Origin: an uncultured Bradyrhizobium sp.
Lineage (GTDB): Bacteria; Pseudomonadota; Alphaproteobacteria; Rhizobiales; Xanthobacteraceae
DNA length: 43,581 nt
Direction of reading: 5' to 3'
Assembly: GCF_936943645.1 (NCBI RefSeq)
Contig: NZ_CAKZJO010000022.1
Span: 1 to 43,581, forward strand
Shown: positions 8,073 through 15,951 of the stretch, piece after piece
How positions within the stretch are numbered: the first letter of the stretch is position 1
How the letters are laid out: every line of letters starts with the position of its first letter
The notes under the pieces: generated by a model
What the model was told of the DNA's origin: nothing
Seen by the model: the letters and a program-made list of their open reading frames with translations, nothing else
Databases searched by the model: none
Made by a program: the position numbers and the translations under genes

Positions 8073-8177
8073 CGGTGCCGTAGGGTGGGCAAAGCGGAGC
8101 GTGCCCACGGCTTTGGTCATGACGGAGAGAGTTCGTGGGCACGGCGCTGACGCGCCTTTGCCCACCCTACGGCACCG
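8073..8177. repeat. 105-bp palindromic repeat between convergent phnF and phnE2 (family A)
   Basis: The outer arms CGGTGCCGTAGGGTGGGCAA and its reverse complement (ending at 8177) enclose inner arms CGTGCCCACG / CGTGGGCACG. The same arms occur at 14712-14810. It can fold into a long cruciform and, lying between two convergent genes, could end transcription from both sides. Dispersed elements of this look are common in Bradyrhizobium. Confidence 0.85.
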
Positions 8178-8181
8178 TCGA

Positions 8182-9027
8182 TCAGGCTATCGCCCGCCTG
8201 CCGATGATCGCAAAGCGCAGCTTGCCCGAGATGAAGTCGATCGCGGCGACTGCGACCAGGATCATCAGGATCAGGAACGATACTTTCTGCCATTCCAGCA
8301 CGCGGATCTGCTCGGCGAGCTGGAGGCCGATGCCGCCGGCGCCGACGATGCCGATGATGGTGGCCGAGCGGGTGTTGGACTCGATGAAGTAGAGCACCTG
8401 GCCGGCGATTACGGGCAGCACCTGCGGCAGGAGACCAAACCGGATTTCGTGCAGCTTGCTGCCGCCGGAGGCGCGGATGCCTTCGACCTGCTTCTGGTCG
8501 GCGCCCTCGATCGCCTCGGAGAACAGCTTTCCGAACGCGCCGAAATCCGACACCGCGATGGCGAGCACGCCGGCGAACGGGCCGAGCCCGACCACGTTGA
8601 TCCACACCAGCGCCCAGATCAACGTATCGACGCCGCGGATCGAATCGAGGAAGCGGCGCACCGGGAAGCGCAGGATATTCGACGGCACGATGTTGCGCGC
8701 GGCCAGCAGGCTGACCGGCAGCGCGAAGACAGCGGCGAGCGTCGTCCCGAGCAGCGCGATCGACAACGTCTCGCCGAGCGCCTTCAGATAGACCGGCAGC
8801 GATGTGCCCGGATCCGGCGGGATCATCATCAGGCTGATCCAGCCGAGTTGGCTGAGGCCTGCGAGGAACCGCGACGGCGAGAAATCGAGATCGACGAGGC
8901 CGTAAACGAGGACCGCAAAGGCCGCGACGATCATCGCAGGCATGGCGAGCCGCGCCGAGGCCGGCCGGTCGAACACGTCGGGGTAGCGCGCGCGAAGTGC
9001 TCGCGTGTCGACCTCCTGCGGCGTCAC
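8182..9027 (-). CDS. phnE: PhnE2, phosphonate ABC transporter permease
   Basis: The 281-residue inner-membrane permease has several hydrophobic segments, the first being MPAMIVAAFAVLVYGLVDL. The EAA-loop region SDFGAFGKLFSEAIEGADQKQVEGIRASG is characteristic of PhnE. With the adjacent paralogue PhnE1 it probably forms a heterodimeric channel served by PhnC and fed by PhnD. The GTG start at 9027 overlaps the phnE1 stop by 4 nt (GTGA). A much longer open frame upstream is only the antisense-like extension inside phnE1. It is the last gene of the transporter operon. Confidence 0.93.
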   Translation of the reverse strand: MTPQEVDTRALRARYPDVFDRPASARLAMPAMIVAAFAVLVYGLVDLDFSPSRFLAGLSQLGWISLMMIPPDPGTSLPVYLKALGETLSIALLGTTLAAVFALPVSLLAARNIVPSNILRFPVRRFLDSIRGVDTLIWALVWINVVGLGPFAGVLAIAVSDFGAFGKLFSEAIEGADQKQVEGIRASGGSKLHEIRFGLLPQVLPVIAGQVLYFIESNTRSATIIGIVGAGGIGLQLAEQIRVLEWQKVSFLILMILVAVAAIDFISGKLRFAIIGRRAIA

Positions 9028-9908
9028 GTCCGCGCCTCCTTGCCGAACAGGCGGCCGCGCAGCCAACCGGTGGTGATGTCGATGATGAAGACCGTGACGA
9101 TGATGGTGAGCAGGATGGCGCTGACGTCCGAATAGTAGAATTTGCGGATGGCGACGACCAGCTCCTGGCCGATGCCCCCCGCGCCGACGAAGCCCATGAC
9201 GGAGGCTTCGCGGACATTGATCTCGAAGCGCAGCAGCGCGTAGCTGGCGTAGCCCGCGGTCACCTGCGGCACCACGGCGAAGCGCATGCAGGACAGCCAG
9301 CTCGCGCCGGTCGAACGGATGCCCTCGACCGGCTTCATGTCGGCATTCTCGACGATCTCCGAGAACAGCTTTCCGAGCGCGCCGGTGGAATGAATGGCGA
9401 TCGCGAGCACGCCGGCCATCGGCCCGAGCCCGAAGGCGATCACGAAGATCAGGGCGAACACGATGCCGGGGACGGTGCGCGCGAATTCGAGCAGGCGCCG
9501 CACCGTGAAGCGCAGCCAGGGCGCGGGCGAGGTGTTCTCGGCCGCAAAGAAGTTCAGGCAGAATGCGAGCGTGGCGCCGATCAGCGTGCCGACATAGGAG
9601 ATGAGCAGGGTCTCGCCCAGCATCTTCAGCCATTTGCGCCAGCCCCAGAGCCATTCGCCGACATCGGTCCAGACGCGCTGGCCGCTGTCGAGCGTGAGGA
9701 TGCGGTCGAAATAGCTGACGAAATTGCCGAAATAAGTGAACAGCGTGCGCAGATTAACCTCGGCACCGATCGACGCCACGATCAGCGCGGCGACGAACAA
9801 GGCAAAGCCGGCCAGCAGCCGCAGCCGCTTGCGCGCAACCGCCTTGCGGTAAGCGCCGTTCAAGACGGCAAGCTGCTGCTCAGGGAGGATCGAAACCGCT
9901 ATCGTCAT
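9024..9908 (-). CDS. phnE: PhnE1, phosphonate ABC transporter permease
   Basis: The 294-residue permease has an N-terminal cytoplasmic segment, a first membrane helix (LLAGFALFVAALIVASIGA), and then the transporter core. The PhnE-type coupling loop STGALGKLFSEIVENADMKPVEGIRSTGAS is clear. It differs from PhnE2 by a longer first periplasmic loop rich in Trp (VWTDVGEWLWGWRKWLK). The two permeases are encoded in tandem with a 4-nt overlap, the usual rhizobial layout. It is separated from phnD by 75 bp that hold a strong hairpin. Confidence 0.93.
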   Translation of the reverse strand: MTIAVSILPEQQLAVLNGAYRKAVARKRLRLLAGFALFVAALIVASIGAEVNLRTLFTYFGNFVSYFDRILTLDSGQRVWTDVGEWLWGWRKWLKMLGETLLISYVGTLIGATLAFCLNFFAAENTSPAPWLRFTVRRLLEFARTVPGIVFALIFVIAFGLGPMAGVLAIAIHSTGALGKLFSEIVENADMKPVEGIRSTGASWLSCMRFAVVPQVTAGYASYALLRFEINVREASVMGFVGAGGIGQELVVAIRKFYYSDVSAILLTIIVTVFIIDITTGWLRGRLFGKEART

Positions 9909-9939
9909 GTGTTCGAGGGCGCAGGTCCATCAAGAAGAA

Positions 9940-9962
9940 GAGCCGGGTCCAGGACCCGGCTC
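9940..9962 (-). terminator. intercistronic hairpin between phnD and phnE1
   Basis: GAGCCGGGTCC (9940-9950) and GGACCCGGCTC (9952-9962) are exact reverse complements with one base between them, giving a very stable stem. There is no T-run after it on the minus strand. It is therefore more likely to protect or trim the phnD message than to end the operon, a common arrangement after binding-protein genes. Confidence 0.65.
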
Positions 9963-9983
9963 CAGTGCATCGTCCCGACGAGC

Positions 9984-10913
9984 TCAGGACGCCTTCTTAC
10001 GCAGATTGTCGACGAACTTAATCAGCTCGATGGTCTTGTTGTAGTCTTCGTTCGTGATCGGCTCCCACGGCTTGTTCTTGCCGTCGGAGAGCTTGTTGAA
10101 CGCCTCGGGGTCTTTCTGCGCCGCGTCGAGGAAGGCCTTCTTGATCGCGGCCTTCATGTCGTCGGGCAGATTGCTGAGATAGGCATAGGGCGAGTTGATG
10201 ATGAGGTCGGACTTCACGATGATGCGGAAGTCCTCCTTCTTCATCACGGTGCCGTCTGCCGACTTCACCATGCCCTTGTTGAGCATGCGGGTGAGGTTGG
10301 AATCGTCGTCGGCATTCCACCAATTGGCGGCGACGTCGACCGTGCCCTGGGCGAGAGCCAGCACGGCGTTCTCGTGGCTGCCGGTGAACACCACCTTGGA
10401 GAAGTAAGCGTCGGGATCGACACCCATCTGATTCAGCTTGAAGCGGGGCATGTTGTTGCCCGAGGTCGAGTTCGGATCGACCAGGCCGAGATTCTTGCCC
10501 TTGAGGTCCTCGACCTTCTGGTACGGCGACTTCGCCAGCACGTAGAACACCGAATAATAGCCCTTCGAGCCGTCGGAGTTGACGTCGATCACGAAGGCGT
10601 CGGTCTTCACGCCGGTGAGACGCGCGCGCGAAAACGAAGCCGGGCCATAATAGCCGATGTGAATGTTGCCGGCGCGCTGGCCCTCGATGACCGCGGCGTA
10701 GTCGTTGGCGACCCGCAACGTGACCTTCACGCCGAGCTCCTTCGACAGATAGTTGACGAACGGCCCGTAGCGCTCGGTGACGCCGCTGCCATTCTCTGCC
10801 GGAATCACCGCGAAGGTGATTTCCGGATATTTCGCTTTCCAGTCTTCGGCGGAAGCCGTTCCGGCAAGGGTCAGCGCGGCTGCGCCGGCAAGAATCAGTC
10901 TACGAGTGATCAT
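9984..10913 (-). CDS. phnD: PhnD, phosphonate-binding periplasmic protein
   Basis: The 309-residue protein has a signal peptide (MITRRLILAGAAALTLAGTASA, cleavage near residue 22). The mature part is a type II periplasmic binding domain of the PhnD kind: FAVIPAENGSGVTERYGPFVNYLSKELGVKV near the start and LVDPNSTSGNNMPRFKL in the ligand-pocket region. It delivers phosphonates to PhnE1/PhnE2. A purine-rich site (AAGGGG) lies before the start. It follows phnC by 57 bp. Confidence 0.95.
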   Translation of the reverse strand: MITRRLILAGAAALTLAGTASAEDWKAKYPEITFAVIPAENGSGVTERYGPFVNYLSKELGVKVTLRVANDYAAVIEGQRAGNIHIGYYGPASFSRARLTGVKTDAFVIDVNSDGSKGYYSVFYVLAKSPYQKVEDLKGKNLGLVDPNSTSGNNMPRFKLNQMGVDPDAYFSKVVFTGSHENAVLALAQGTVDVAANWWNADDDSNLTRMLNKGMVKSADGTVMKKEDFRIIVKSDLIINSPYAYLSNLPDDMKAAIKKAFLDAAQKDPEAFNKLSDGKNKPWEPITNEDYNKTIELIKFVDNLRKKAS

Positions 10914-10970
10914 GGATAGCCCCTTCTTGGTTGAGGTCGGTTCGTACGCAAATCAAATACGCGCCGCGGC

Positions 10971-11780
10971 TCAGGCCGCCGCGGCCGTTCCGAGCGCCGG
11001 AACGCCCTCGGGCGCAGGAACCGGCACGCCACCCATGACGTCGGCGGCTTCGAGATCGTAGAGCTCGCGCGCGACGTGATCGGTCAGCGCGGCCGGCGCG
11101 CCGTCGAACACCACGCGGCCCGCGGCCATGCCGATCAGGCGATCACAATAGGAGCGGGCGAGATCGAGCGAGTGGAGATTGCAGAGCACGGTGATGCCGA
11201 AGTGCTTGTTGATGCGCAAAAGCGCATCCATCACGATCTTGGTGTTGCGCGGATCGAGCGAGGCGATCGGCTCGTCGGCGAGGATGATGTCGGGCTGCTG
11301 CACCAGCGCGCGGGCGATCGCGACGCGCTGCTGCTGGCCGCCGGAGAGCTGATCGGCGCGCTGGGCCGCGAGCGCAGCGATGTCGAACTGCTCGAGCGCC
11401 GACATCGCCAGCGCCTTGTCCTGCTCCGGCCACACTTGCGACAGCGAACGCCAGGCCGGCATGGTTGCGAGACGCCCCATCAGGACGTTGGTGAGGACAT
11501 CGAGCCGACCGACCAGGTTGAACTGCTGGAAGATCATCGCCGAACGCGCCCGCCACTGCCGCAGCTGCTTGCCGCGCAACGCGGTGACGTCGACGCCGTC
11601 GAACAGGATCCGCCCCTCAGTCGGCGTCACCAGGCGGTTGATGCTCCGCAGCAGCGTCGATTTGCCGGCGCCGGATCGTCCGATGACGCCGACGAAGCCG
11701 CCGGGGGAGATTTGAAACGAGGCGTCGTCCACCGCGGCTTTCGCGCCGAAGCGACACGTCAGACCTTCCACCACCAGCAT
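10971..11780 (-). CDS. phnC: PhnC, phosphonate ABC transporter ATPase
   Basis: The 269-residue cytoplasmic ATPase has Walker [10 protein letters not shown] (34-42), signature [15 protein letters not shown] and Walker [14 protein letters not shown]. The motif order and the [20 protein letters not shown] segment are diagnostic of PhnC. It energises uptake through PhnE1/PhnE2. It is the first gene of the leftward transporter operon. Its ribosome-binding site (CTGGAG, 6 nt before the ATG) lies inside the right arm of a perfect hairpin (11784-11806), and a candidate PHO box lies at 11824-11841. The last 15 or so residues, rich in Ala/Pro, are a nonconserved tail. Confidence 0.95.
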   Translation of the reverse strand: MLVVEGLTCRFGAKAAVDDASFQISPGGFVGVIGRSGAGKSTLLRSINRLVTPTEGRILFDGVDVTALRGKQLRQWRARSAMIFQQFNLVGRLDVLTNVLMGRLATMPAWRSLSQVWPEQDKALAMSALEQFDIAALAAQRADQLSGGQQQRVAIARALVQQPDIILADEPIASLDPRNTKIVMDALLRINKHFGITVLCNLHSLDLARSYCDRLIGMAAGRVVFDGAPAALTDHVARELYDLEAADVMGGVPVPAPEGVPALGTAAAA

Positions 11781-11783
11781 GCA

Positions 11784-11806
11784 GGGCTCCAGATTAACTG
11801 GAGCCC
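11784..11806 (-). promoter_or_regulatory. perfect hairpin masking the phnC ribosome-binding site
   Basis: GGGCTCCAG (11784-11792) and CTGGAGCCC (11798-11806) are exact reverse complements around 5 bases. In the phnC transcript the right arm carries GGAG, six bases before the AUG, so a 9-bp stem would bury the ribosome-binding site. It could instead, or in addition, be a DNA operator. The structure is seen directly; the function is inference. Confidence 0.7.
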
Positions 11807-11823
11807 ACCGCTAACGCTGGCGG

Positions 11824-11841
11824 TTAACACTTGTGTGACAG
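11824..11841 (-). promoter_or_regulatory. candidate PHO box upstream of phnC
   Basis: On the minus strand CTGTCAC, ACAA, GTGTTAA form a CTGTCAN-N4-half-site pattern (6/7 and 4/7 matches) pointing to phnC, 44 bp before its start. It is weaker than the box for the divergent unit. Confidence 0.5.
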
Positions 11842-11878
11842 GCGCGTTGCGGTGCGGCGATCCTACACACTTCATCCC

Positions 11879-11907
11879 CTGTCATCGCCATGTCATGACA
11901 TCGTCAT
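11879..11907 (+). promoter_or_regulatory. PHO box with three tandem half-sites
   Basis: Three heptamers with an 11-bp period are present: CTGTCAT (11879-11885), ATGTCAT (11890-11896) and TCGTCAT (11901-11907). The first matches the PhoB half-site exactly and the others at 6 and 5 of 7. It lies 46 bp before the start of the rightward unit and indicates PhoB control of it. Confidence 0.8.
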
Positions 11908-11953
11908 CAAGCCGCTCGAAGAGGAACGCCCGCCCCCACACTTCGGATTTGAC

Positions 11954-12625
11954 ATGTCCGCCAAAATGCTTTCGGTCCAGCCGACCATCGATCCCTCGGC
12001 CAAGCTGCACGAGACCAGGCTCGGCGCCTACACCGAGGTCGGCGCCCGCACGATCCTTCATGAGGTGTCGATGGGCGATTACTCCTATGTCGTGAACGAT
12101 TCGCAGATCACCTACACCACGATCGGAAAGTTCTGCTCGATCGCGGCGATGACGCGCATCAATCCCGGCAACCATCCGATGCATCGGGCGACCCAGGCGC
12201 ATTTCACCTATCGCTCCAGCGCCTATTTCGAAGGCGAGAGCGACGATGCCGAGTTCTTCGACTGGCGGCGCCAGCATCACGTCCATATCGGCCACGACGT
12301 CTGGATCGGCCATGGCGCGGTGGTGCTGCCGGGCCGCAACATCGGCACCGGCGCGGTGATCGCGGCTGGTGCCATCGTCACCAAGGACGTCCCCGCCTAC
12401 ACCATCGTTGCCGGCAACCCGGCACGGATCGTGCGGCGGCGGTTCTCGGAGGAGATCGCCGGGCGACTCGCCAGGCTTGCCTGGTGGGACTGGGATCACG
12501 ACAAATTGCGTGAGGCTCTGCCGGATTTCCGCAAGCTCGGGATTGAAGATTTCCTCGCGACATACGAAGCACGAGCAACTCTCCCTGCCAGTTCTCCCGC
12601 CAGCAAACGAAGCGCGGTCGCGTGA
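11954..12625 (+). CDS. phosphonate-locus hexapeptide-repeat transferase (LbH acyltransferase family)
   Basis: The 223-residue protein is a left-handed beta-helix transferase. Imperfect hexapeptide repeats run from [23 protein letters not shown] through [49 protein letters not shown], which is the signature of chloramphenicol/virginiamycin-type acetyltransferases. It matches my memory of the LbH family annotated as a phosphonate metabolism protein next to C-P lyase genes. A plausible role is acyl transfer to an amino-phosphonate or pathway intermediate, as PhnO (an unrelated GNAT fold) does in enterics; this is inference. The ATG at 11954 fits the PHO box spacing, and 11966 is an alternative. 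The stop overlaps the next gene by 4 nt. Confidence 0.85.
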   Translation: MSAKMLSVQPTIDPSAKLHETRLGAYTEVGARTILHEVSMGDYSYVVNDSQITYTTIGKFCSIAAMTRINPGNHPMHRATQAHFTYRSSAYFEGESDDAEFFDWRRQHHVHIGHDVWIGHGAVVLPGRNIGTGAVIAAGAIVTKDVPAYTIVAGNPARIVRRRFSEEIAGRLARLAWWDWDHDKLREALPDFRKLGIEDFLATYEARATLPASSPASKRSAVA

Positions 12626-13815
12626 CAGACATTTTCCTCGAAGGCGGCCGGGCCCTGATCGGCGCCGAGCTCGTCGAAACCTCCCTCGCCCTATCCGGAA
12701 CTGATATCACGGAGGTCGACGCCTCTCGCGGCCGGACGCAACTGGCGATCGATGCACGCAACCTGCTGGTGCTGCCTGGTATCGTCGATCTTCACGGCGA
12801 CGCCTTCGAGCGGCAGATGATGCCGCGCGCCGGTGTCGACTTCCCCATCGACGTTGCGCTCGCCGACAGCGATCGCCAGGCCATCAGCAACGGCATCACC
12901 ACGGTGTTTCACGCCACGACCTGCTCGTGGGAGCCGGGCCTGCGCAGCGCCGACAATGCGCGCGGCCTGATGGAGGCGATCGAGCGGCAGCGTCCGCAAT
13001 TCGCCGCCGACACCCGCTTCCACCTGAGGCACGAGACCTACAATCTCGACGCCGAGGCCGAGATCAACCAGTGGCTCGACGAGGGCCGCATCGACCTGTT
13101 CGCCTTCAACGACCACATGGACGGCACGGTCGCCGACATGGCAAAGCCGCGCAAGCGCAACCGCATGGTGGAGCGCACCGGGCTCTCGGCCGAGGAATTC
13201 GACCGACTGGTCGAACGCGTGACCTCGCGCGCCGACGAGGTGCCGGCCTCCGTGTCGCGGCTGGCCGCCACGGCCCGCGCGGCAGGGGTGCGGATGCTCT
13301 CGCACGACGACGCGACGCCGGCGATGCGCCGGGCGTTTCGCGAGCTCGGCGCGTTGATCGCGGAGTTTCCGATCAACGAGGAGACGGCGCAGGCGGCAGC
13401 AAGCCACGACGATGCCATCGTCTACGGCGCGCCCAATGTCGTGCGCGGCGGCAGCCACACCGGCTGGACCAGAGCCTCCGACATGATCGCCAAGGGCCTC
13501 TGCTCGGTGCTGGCGTCGGATTACTATTACCCCGCGCAGCTCCTTGCCGCGTTCCGCCTCGCCGCCGATGGCGTACTGCCGCTGACGCAAGCCTGGGACC
13601 TGGTCTCGGCCGGTCCTGCGCGCGCGACCGGACTTACCGATCGCGGCGTGCTGGCGCAGGGCCGCCGCGCCGACATCCTGCTGGTCGATGACGGCGTGCC
13701 GTTGCGGCCACGGCTGATCGCGGTGATCTCGGGCGGCAAGCTCGTGCATCTCACCGATGCGACGCGGCTGCTCGCGGCCATGGCGGCGCCGCGTGAGGCT
13801 ATCGTCGCGGCCTGA
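12622..13815 (+). CDS. phnM: second PhnM-like amidohydrolase
   Basis: The 397-residue protein is a PhnM-family amidohydrolase, clearly paralogous to the copy at 1475-2626 (shared [25 protein letters not shown] and [14 protein letters not shown] motifs). Its N-terminal metal motif is different: [10 protein letters not shown] (H58, D60, E63) replaces ELHTDHLEAH. It starts with a GTG that overlaps the upstream stop by 4 nt, and a DUF1045/2H phosphoesterase gene follows 18 nt later. The altered motif and separate operon suggest a distinct triphosphate or cyclic-phosphate substrate, or a PhnM specialised to this branch. The family is secure; the exact reaction is not. Confidence 0.85.
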   Translation: MTDIFLEGGRALIGAELVETSLALSGTDITEVDASRGRTQLAIDARNLLVLPGIVDLHGDAFERQMMPRAGVDFPIDVALADSDRQAISNGITTVFHATTCSWEPGLRSADNARGLMEAIERQRPQFAADTRFHLRHETYNLDAEAEINQWLDEGRIDLFAFNDHMDGTVADMAKPRKRNRMVERTGLSAEEFDRLVERVTSRADEVPASVSRLAATARAAGVRMLSHDDATPAMRRAFRELGALIAEFPINEETAQAAASHDDAIVYGAPNVVRGGSHTGWTRASDMIAKGLCSVLASDYYYPAQLLAAFRLAADGVLPLTQAWDLVSAGPARATGLTDRGVLAQGRRADILLVDDGVPLRPRLIAVISGGKLVHLTDATRLLAAMAAPREAIVAA

Positions 13816-13833
13816 ATTGGTTATGCTGAGTCC

Positions 13834-14532
13834 ATGACAGGCTTTCCCCGCTACGCGATCTATTTTGCTGCCGGGCCCAACAGCCCCCTCTCCCGCTTCG
13901 GCGCCGAGCTGCTCGGTTATGATGCCTATTCGGGTGACGAGATTTCGTTTCCGCAAGGCGCACTGCAGGTCGCGCCGGACTGGCGCGACCTCACCGGCGA
14001 TCCCCGCAAATACGGCTTTCACGGCACGCTGAAGGCGCCGATGGCGCTTGTCTCAGGCAAGACCGAAGCCGAGCTGGTGGCCGGCTGCGCGACCTTCGCC
14101 GGCAAGGCGCGGCCGCATCCCGTGATCAGACCGATCGTGGATTCCATCAGCGGCTTCATCGCCGTCATCCCGGCCGAGCCGGTCGAGGCGCTGCAGCAGC
14201 TCGCCGCCGATTGCGTCCGCGAATTCGATTGCTTTCGCCCTGCACTGACGCCGGAAGACCGCGCGCGGCGCAAACCAGAGAAGCTGAGCGAACGGCAGCG
14301 CGACTATCTCGACCGCTGGGGCTACCCTTATGTGATGGAAGAATTCCGCTTCCACATGACGCTCACCGGGCGGCTCGATGCGGACCGACGCGGGCCGATT
14401 CTGGCGATGCTGCGGACGCGGTTCGCGGCGCTCGGGATCGAGACGCTGGAGATCGACCGCATCACGCTGTTTCGGCAGGATGACGCCACGGCACGGTTTC
14501 GGATCGTGGGCGAGTGGATGCTGGCGCGTTAG
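13834..14532 (+). CDS. DUF1045 2H-type phosphoesterase of the phosphonate locus
   Basis: The 232-residue protein carries two H-x-T motifs, FHGTLKAP (H63, T65) and FHMTLTGR (H174, T176). This is the hallmark of the 2H phosphoesterase superfamily, which opens cyclic phosphodiesters. It fits the family described as a putative phosphonate metabolism protein (DUF1045). C-P lyase makes 5-phosphoribosyl 1,2-cyclic phosphate, which E. coli opens with PhnP, a metallo-beta-lactamase-fold enzyme. No phnP is present in this window, so this protein is a good candidate for that step; this is inference. It is the third gene of the PHO-box-driven rightward unit and has no signal peptide. Confidence 0.85.
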   Translation: MTGFPRYAIYFAAGPNSPLSRFGAELLGYDAYSGDEISFPQGALQVAPDWRDLTGDPRKYGFHGTLKAPMALVSGKTEAELVAGCATFAGKARPHPVIRPIVDSISGFIAVIPAEPVEALQQLAADCVREFDCFRPALTPEDRARRKPEKLSERQRDYLDRWGYPYVMEEFRFHMTLTGRLDADRRGPILAMLRTRFAALGIETLEIDRITLFRQDDATARFRIVGEWMLAR

Positions 14533-14606
14533 CCGGGGCTCGAGCGTCACATTCAGTGTCGTCCTCGCGAACGCGGGACGACTGCGGAGAGTGCCTCTCT
14601 CGTCTC

Positions 14607-14693
14607 CGTCATTGCGAGCGCAGCGAAGCAATGCAGACTGTCTCCACGGAAACAGCCTGGATTGCTTCGTCGCAAGGGCTCCTCGCAATGACG
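14607..14693. repeat. inverted repeat element CGTCATTGCGAG...CTCGCAATGACG (family B)
   Basis: The ends CGTCATTGCGAG and CTCGCAATGACG are exact reverse complements. Inside are GCGAAGCAATGCAG and CTGGATTGCTTCGTCGC, also nearly complementary. Elements with these ends are widespread between genes in Bradyrhizobium and Rhodopseudomonas. It and the next element fill the 350-bp gap 14533-14882, in which I see no gene. Confidence 0.8.
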
Positions 14694-14711
14694 TGGAGAG
14701 AGTGTGCGCAA

Positions 14712-14810
14712 CTGCCGTAGGGTGGGCAAAGGCGCAACGCGCCGTGCCCACGACTTTTTTCCAATGACAACAAGTCGTGGGCACGCTTCGCTTTGCCCAC
14801 CCTACGGCAG
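14712..14810. repeat. 99-bp palindromic repeat (family A, second copy)
   Basis: The outer arms CTGCCGTAGGGTGGGCAAAG and CTTTGCCCACCCTACGGCAG are exact reverse complements, with inner arms CGTGCCCACGACTT / AAGTCGTGGGCACG. It is the same family as 8073-8177. It lies between the convergent DUF1045 gene and the DapA-family gene and may terminate both. Confidence 0.88.
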
Positions 14811-14882
14811 CTGCGCGCGCTTGTTGCGCGCTTGTCCGGGACGACAGCGGAGTATTCGGCGACAGACGACGATTCGCGAGCC

Positions 14883-15833
14883 CTACTTGCCCCACCGCAG
14901 CGCCAGCGCGTCGCGCTCCTTGGCCAGCTCCAATAGCCCCGCCCTCGTTGCCGGATGCAGTGGCTGCAGCGGATGACGCACGGCGTCGGACTTGATGACA
15001 CCGCCGGCCTGCATCATCACCTTGCAGGCGATCAGGCCGCATTGGCGGTTCTCGTAGTTGATCAGCGGCAGCCAGCGCTCGTAAGCGGCCTTGGCCTTTT
15101 CGCGCTTCCCCGCGAAATAGGGATCGACGATCTGACGGATGCCGTCGGGATAGCCGCCGCCGGTCATCGCGCCGGTGGCGCCGGCGTCGAGATCGGCGAG
15201 CAGCGTGATGGCTTCCTCTCCGTCCCACGGACCCTCGATGTCCTTGCCGCCCGCTTCGATCAGGCTGCGCAGCTTCGACGCCGCGCCGGGCACCTCGATC
15301 TTGAAATAGCGGATGTTCGACAACTCGCGGGCCAGCCGCGCCAGCAACTCGACCGACAGCGGCGTGCCCGCCACCGGCGCATCCTGGATCATGATCGGGA
15401 TGTCGATCGCGCCGGAGAGCACCTTGAAGAATTCGACGATGCCCTTCTCCGGCACGCGGAAGGTCGCGCCGTGATAGGGCGGCATCACCATCACCATGGC
15501 AGCGCCGGCGGCTTCCGCCTGCTTGCTGCGCGCGGCGCAGACGGCCGAGCTGAAATGGGTGGTGGTGACGATCACGGGAACCCGGCCCGCGACATGCTCC
15601 AGCACCGCATGCATCACGGTCTCGCGCTCGGCGTCGGTGAGCACGAACTGCTCGGAGAAATTGGCGAGGATGCAGATGCCGTTAGAGCCGGCATCGATCA
15701 TGAAATCGACGCAGCGGCGCTGGCCCTCGAGATCGAGCTCACCGCGCTCGTCGAAGATGGTGGGCGCGACCGGGAACACGCCGCGATAGGGGCGCGGGGC
15801 CTTGTTTGGGGTGACCGGCATCGAACTCTCCAT
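14883..15833 (-). CDS. DapA-family aldolase/dehydratase, atypical active site
   Basis: The 316-residue protein is a class I lyase of the dihydrodipicolinate synthase/N-acetylneuraminate lyase family. The Schiff-base lysine is K178 in RYFKIEVPG. The usual GTTGE motif is replaced by ANFSE (58-62), and the catalytic tyrosine region reads MIQDAP rather than YN.P, so it is not lysine-biosynthetic DapA. Related proteins act on 2-keto-3-deoxy sugar acids or hydroxyproline intermediates; the substrate here is unknown. The start is at 15833 (MESSMPVTPNK) or 12 nt later at the second Met. It lies 118 bp downstream of the chemoreceptor gene on the same strand. Confidence 0.85.
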   Translation of the reverse strand: MESSMPVTPNKAPRPYRGVFPVAPTIFDERGELDLEGQRRCVDFMIDAGSNGICILANFSEQFVLTDAERETVMHAVLEHVAGRVPVIVTTTHFSSAVCAARSKQAEAAGAAMVMVMPPYHGATFRVPEKGIVEFFKVLSGAIDIPIMIQDAPVAGTPLSVELLARLARELSNIRYFKIEVPGAASKLRSLIEAGGKDIEGPWDGEEAITLLADLDAGATGAMTGGGYPDGIRQIVDPYFAGKREKAKAAYERWLPLINYENRQCGLIACKVMMQAGGVIKSDAVRHPLQPLHPATRAGLLELAKERDALALRWGK

Positions 15834-15951
15834 CCCTGATGTGTCTTACGTCTGTCGCCGCGCTCGCGGAGCGCGGGGCACAGATGTAGCCGCCGCGCGG
15901 ACCTCCGGCAATGCCGAACGCGCGACGTCAGGATGGACAAATGAGGCGAAA

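Noticed and set aside
8997..10919. 640-codon plus-strand open frame
   Set aside because: It is antisense to phnE1 and phnD and has no recognisable domain.
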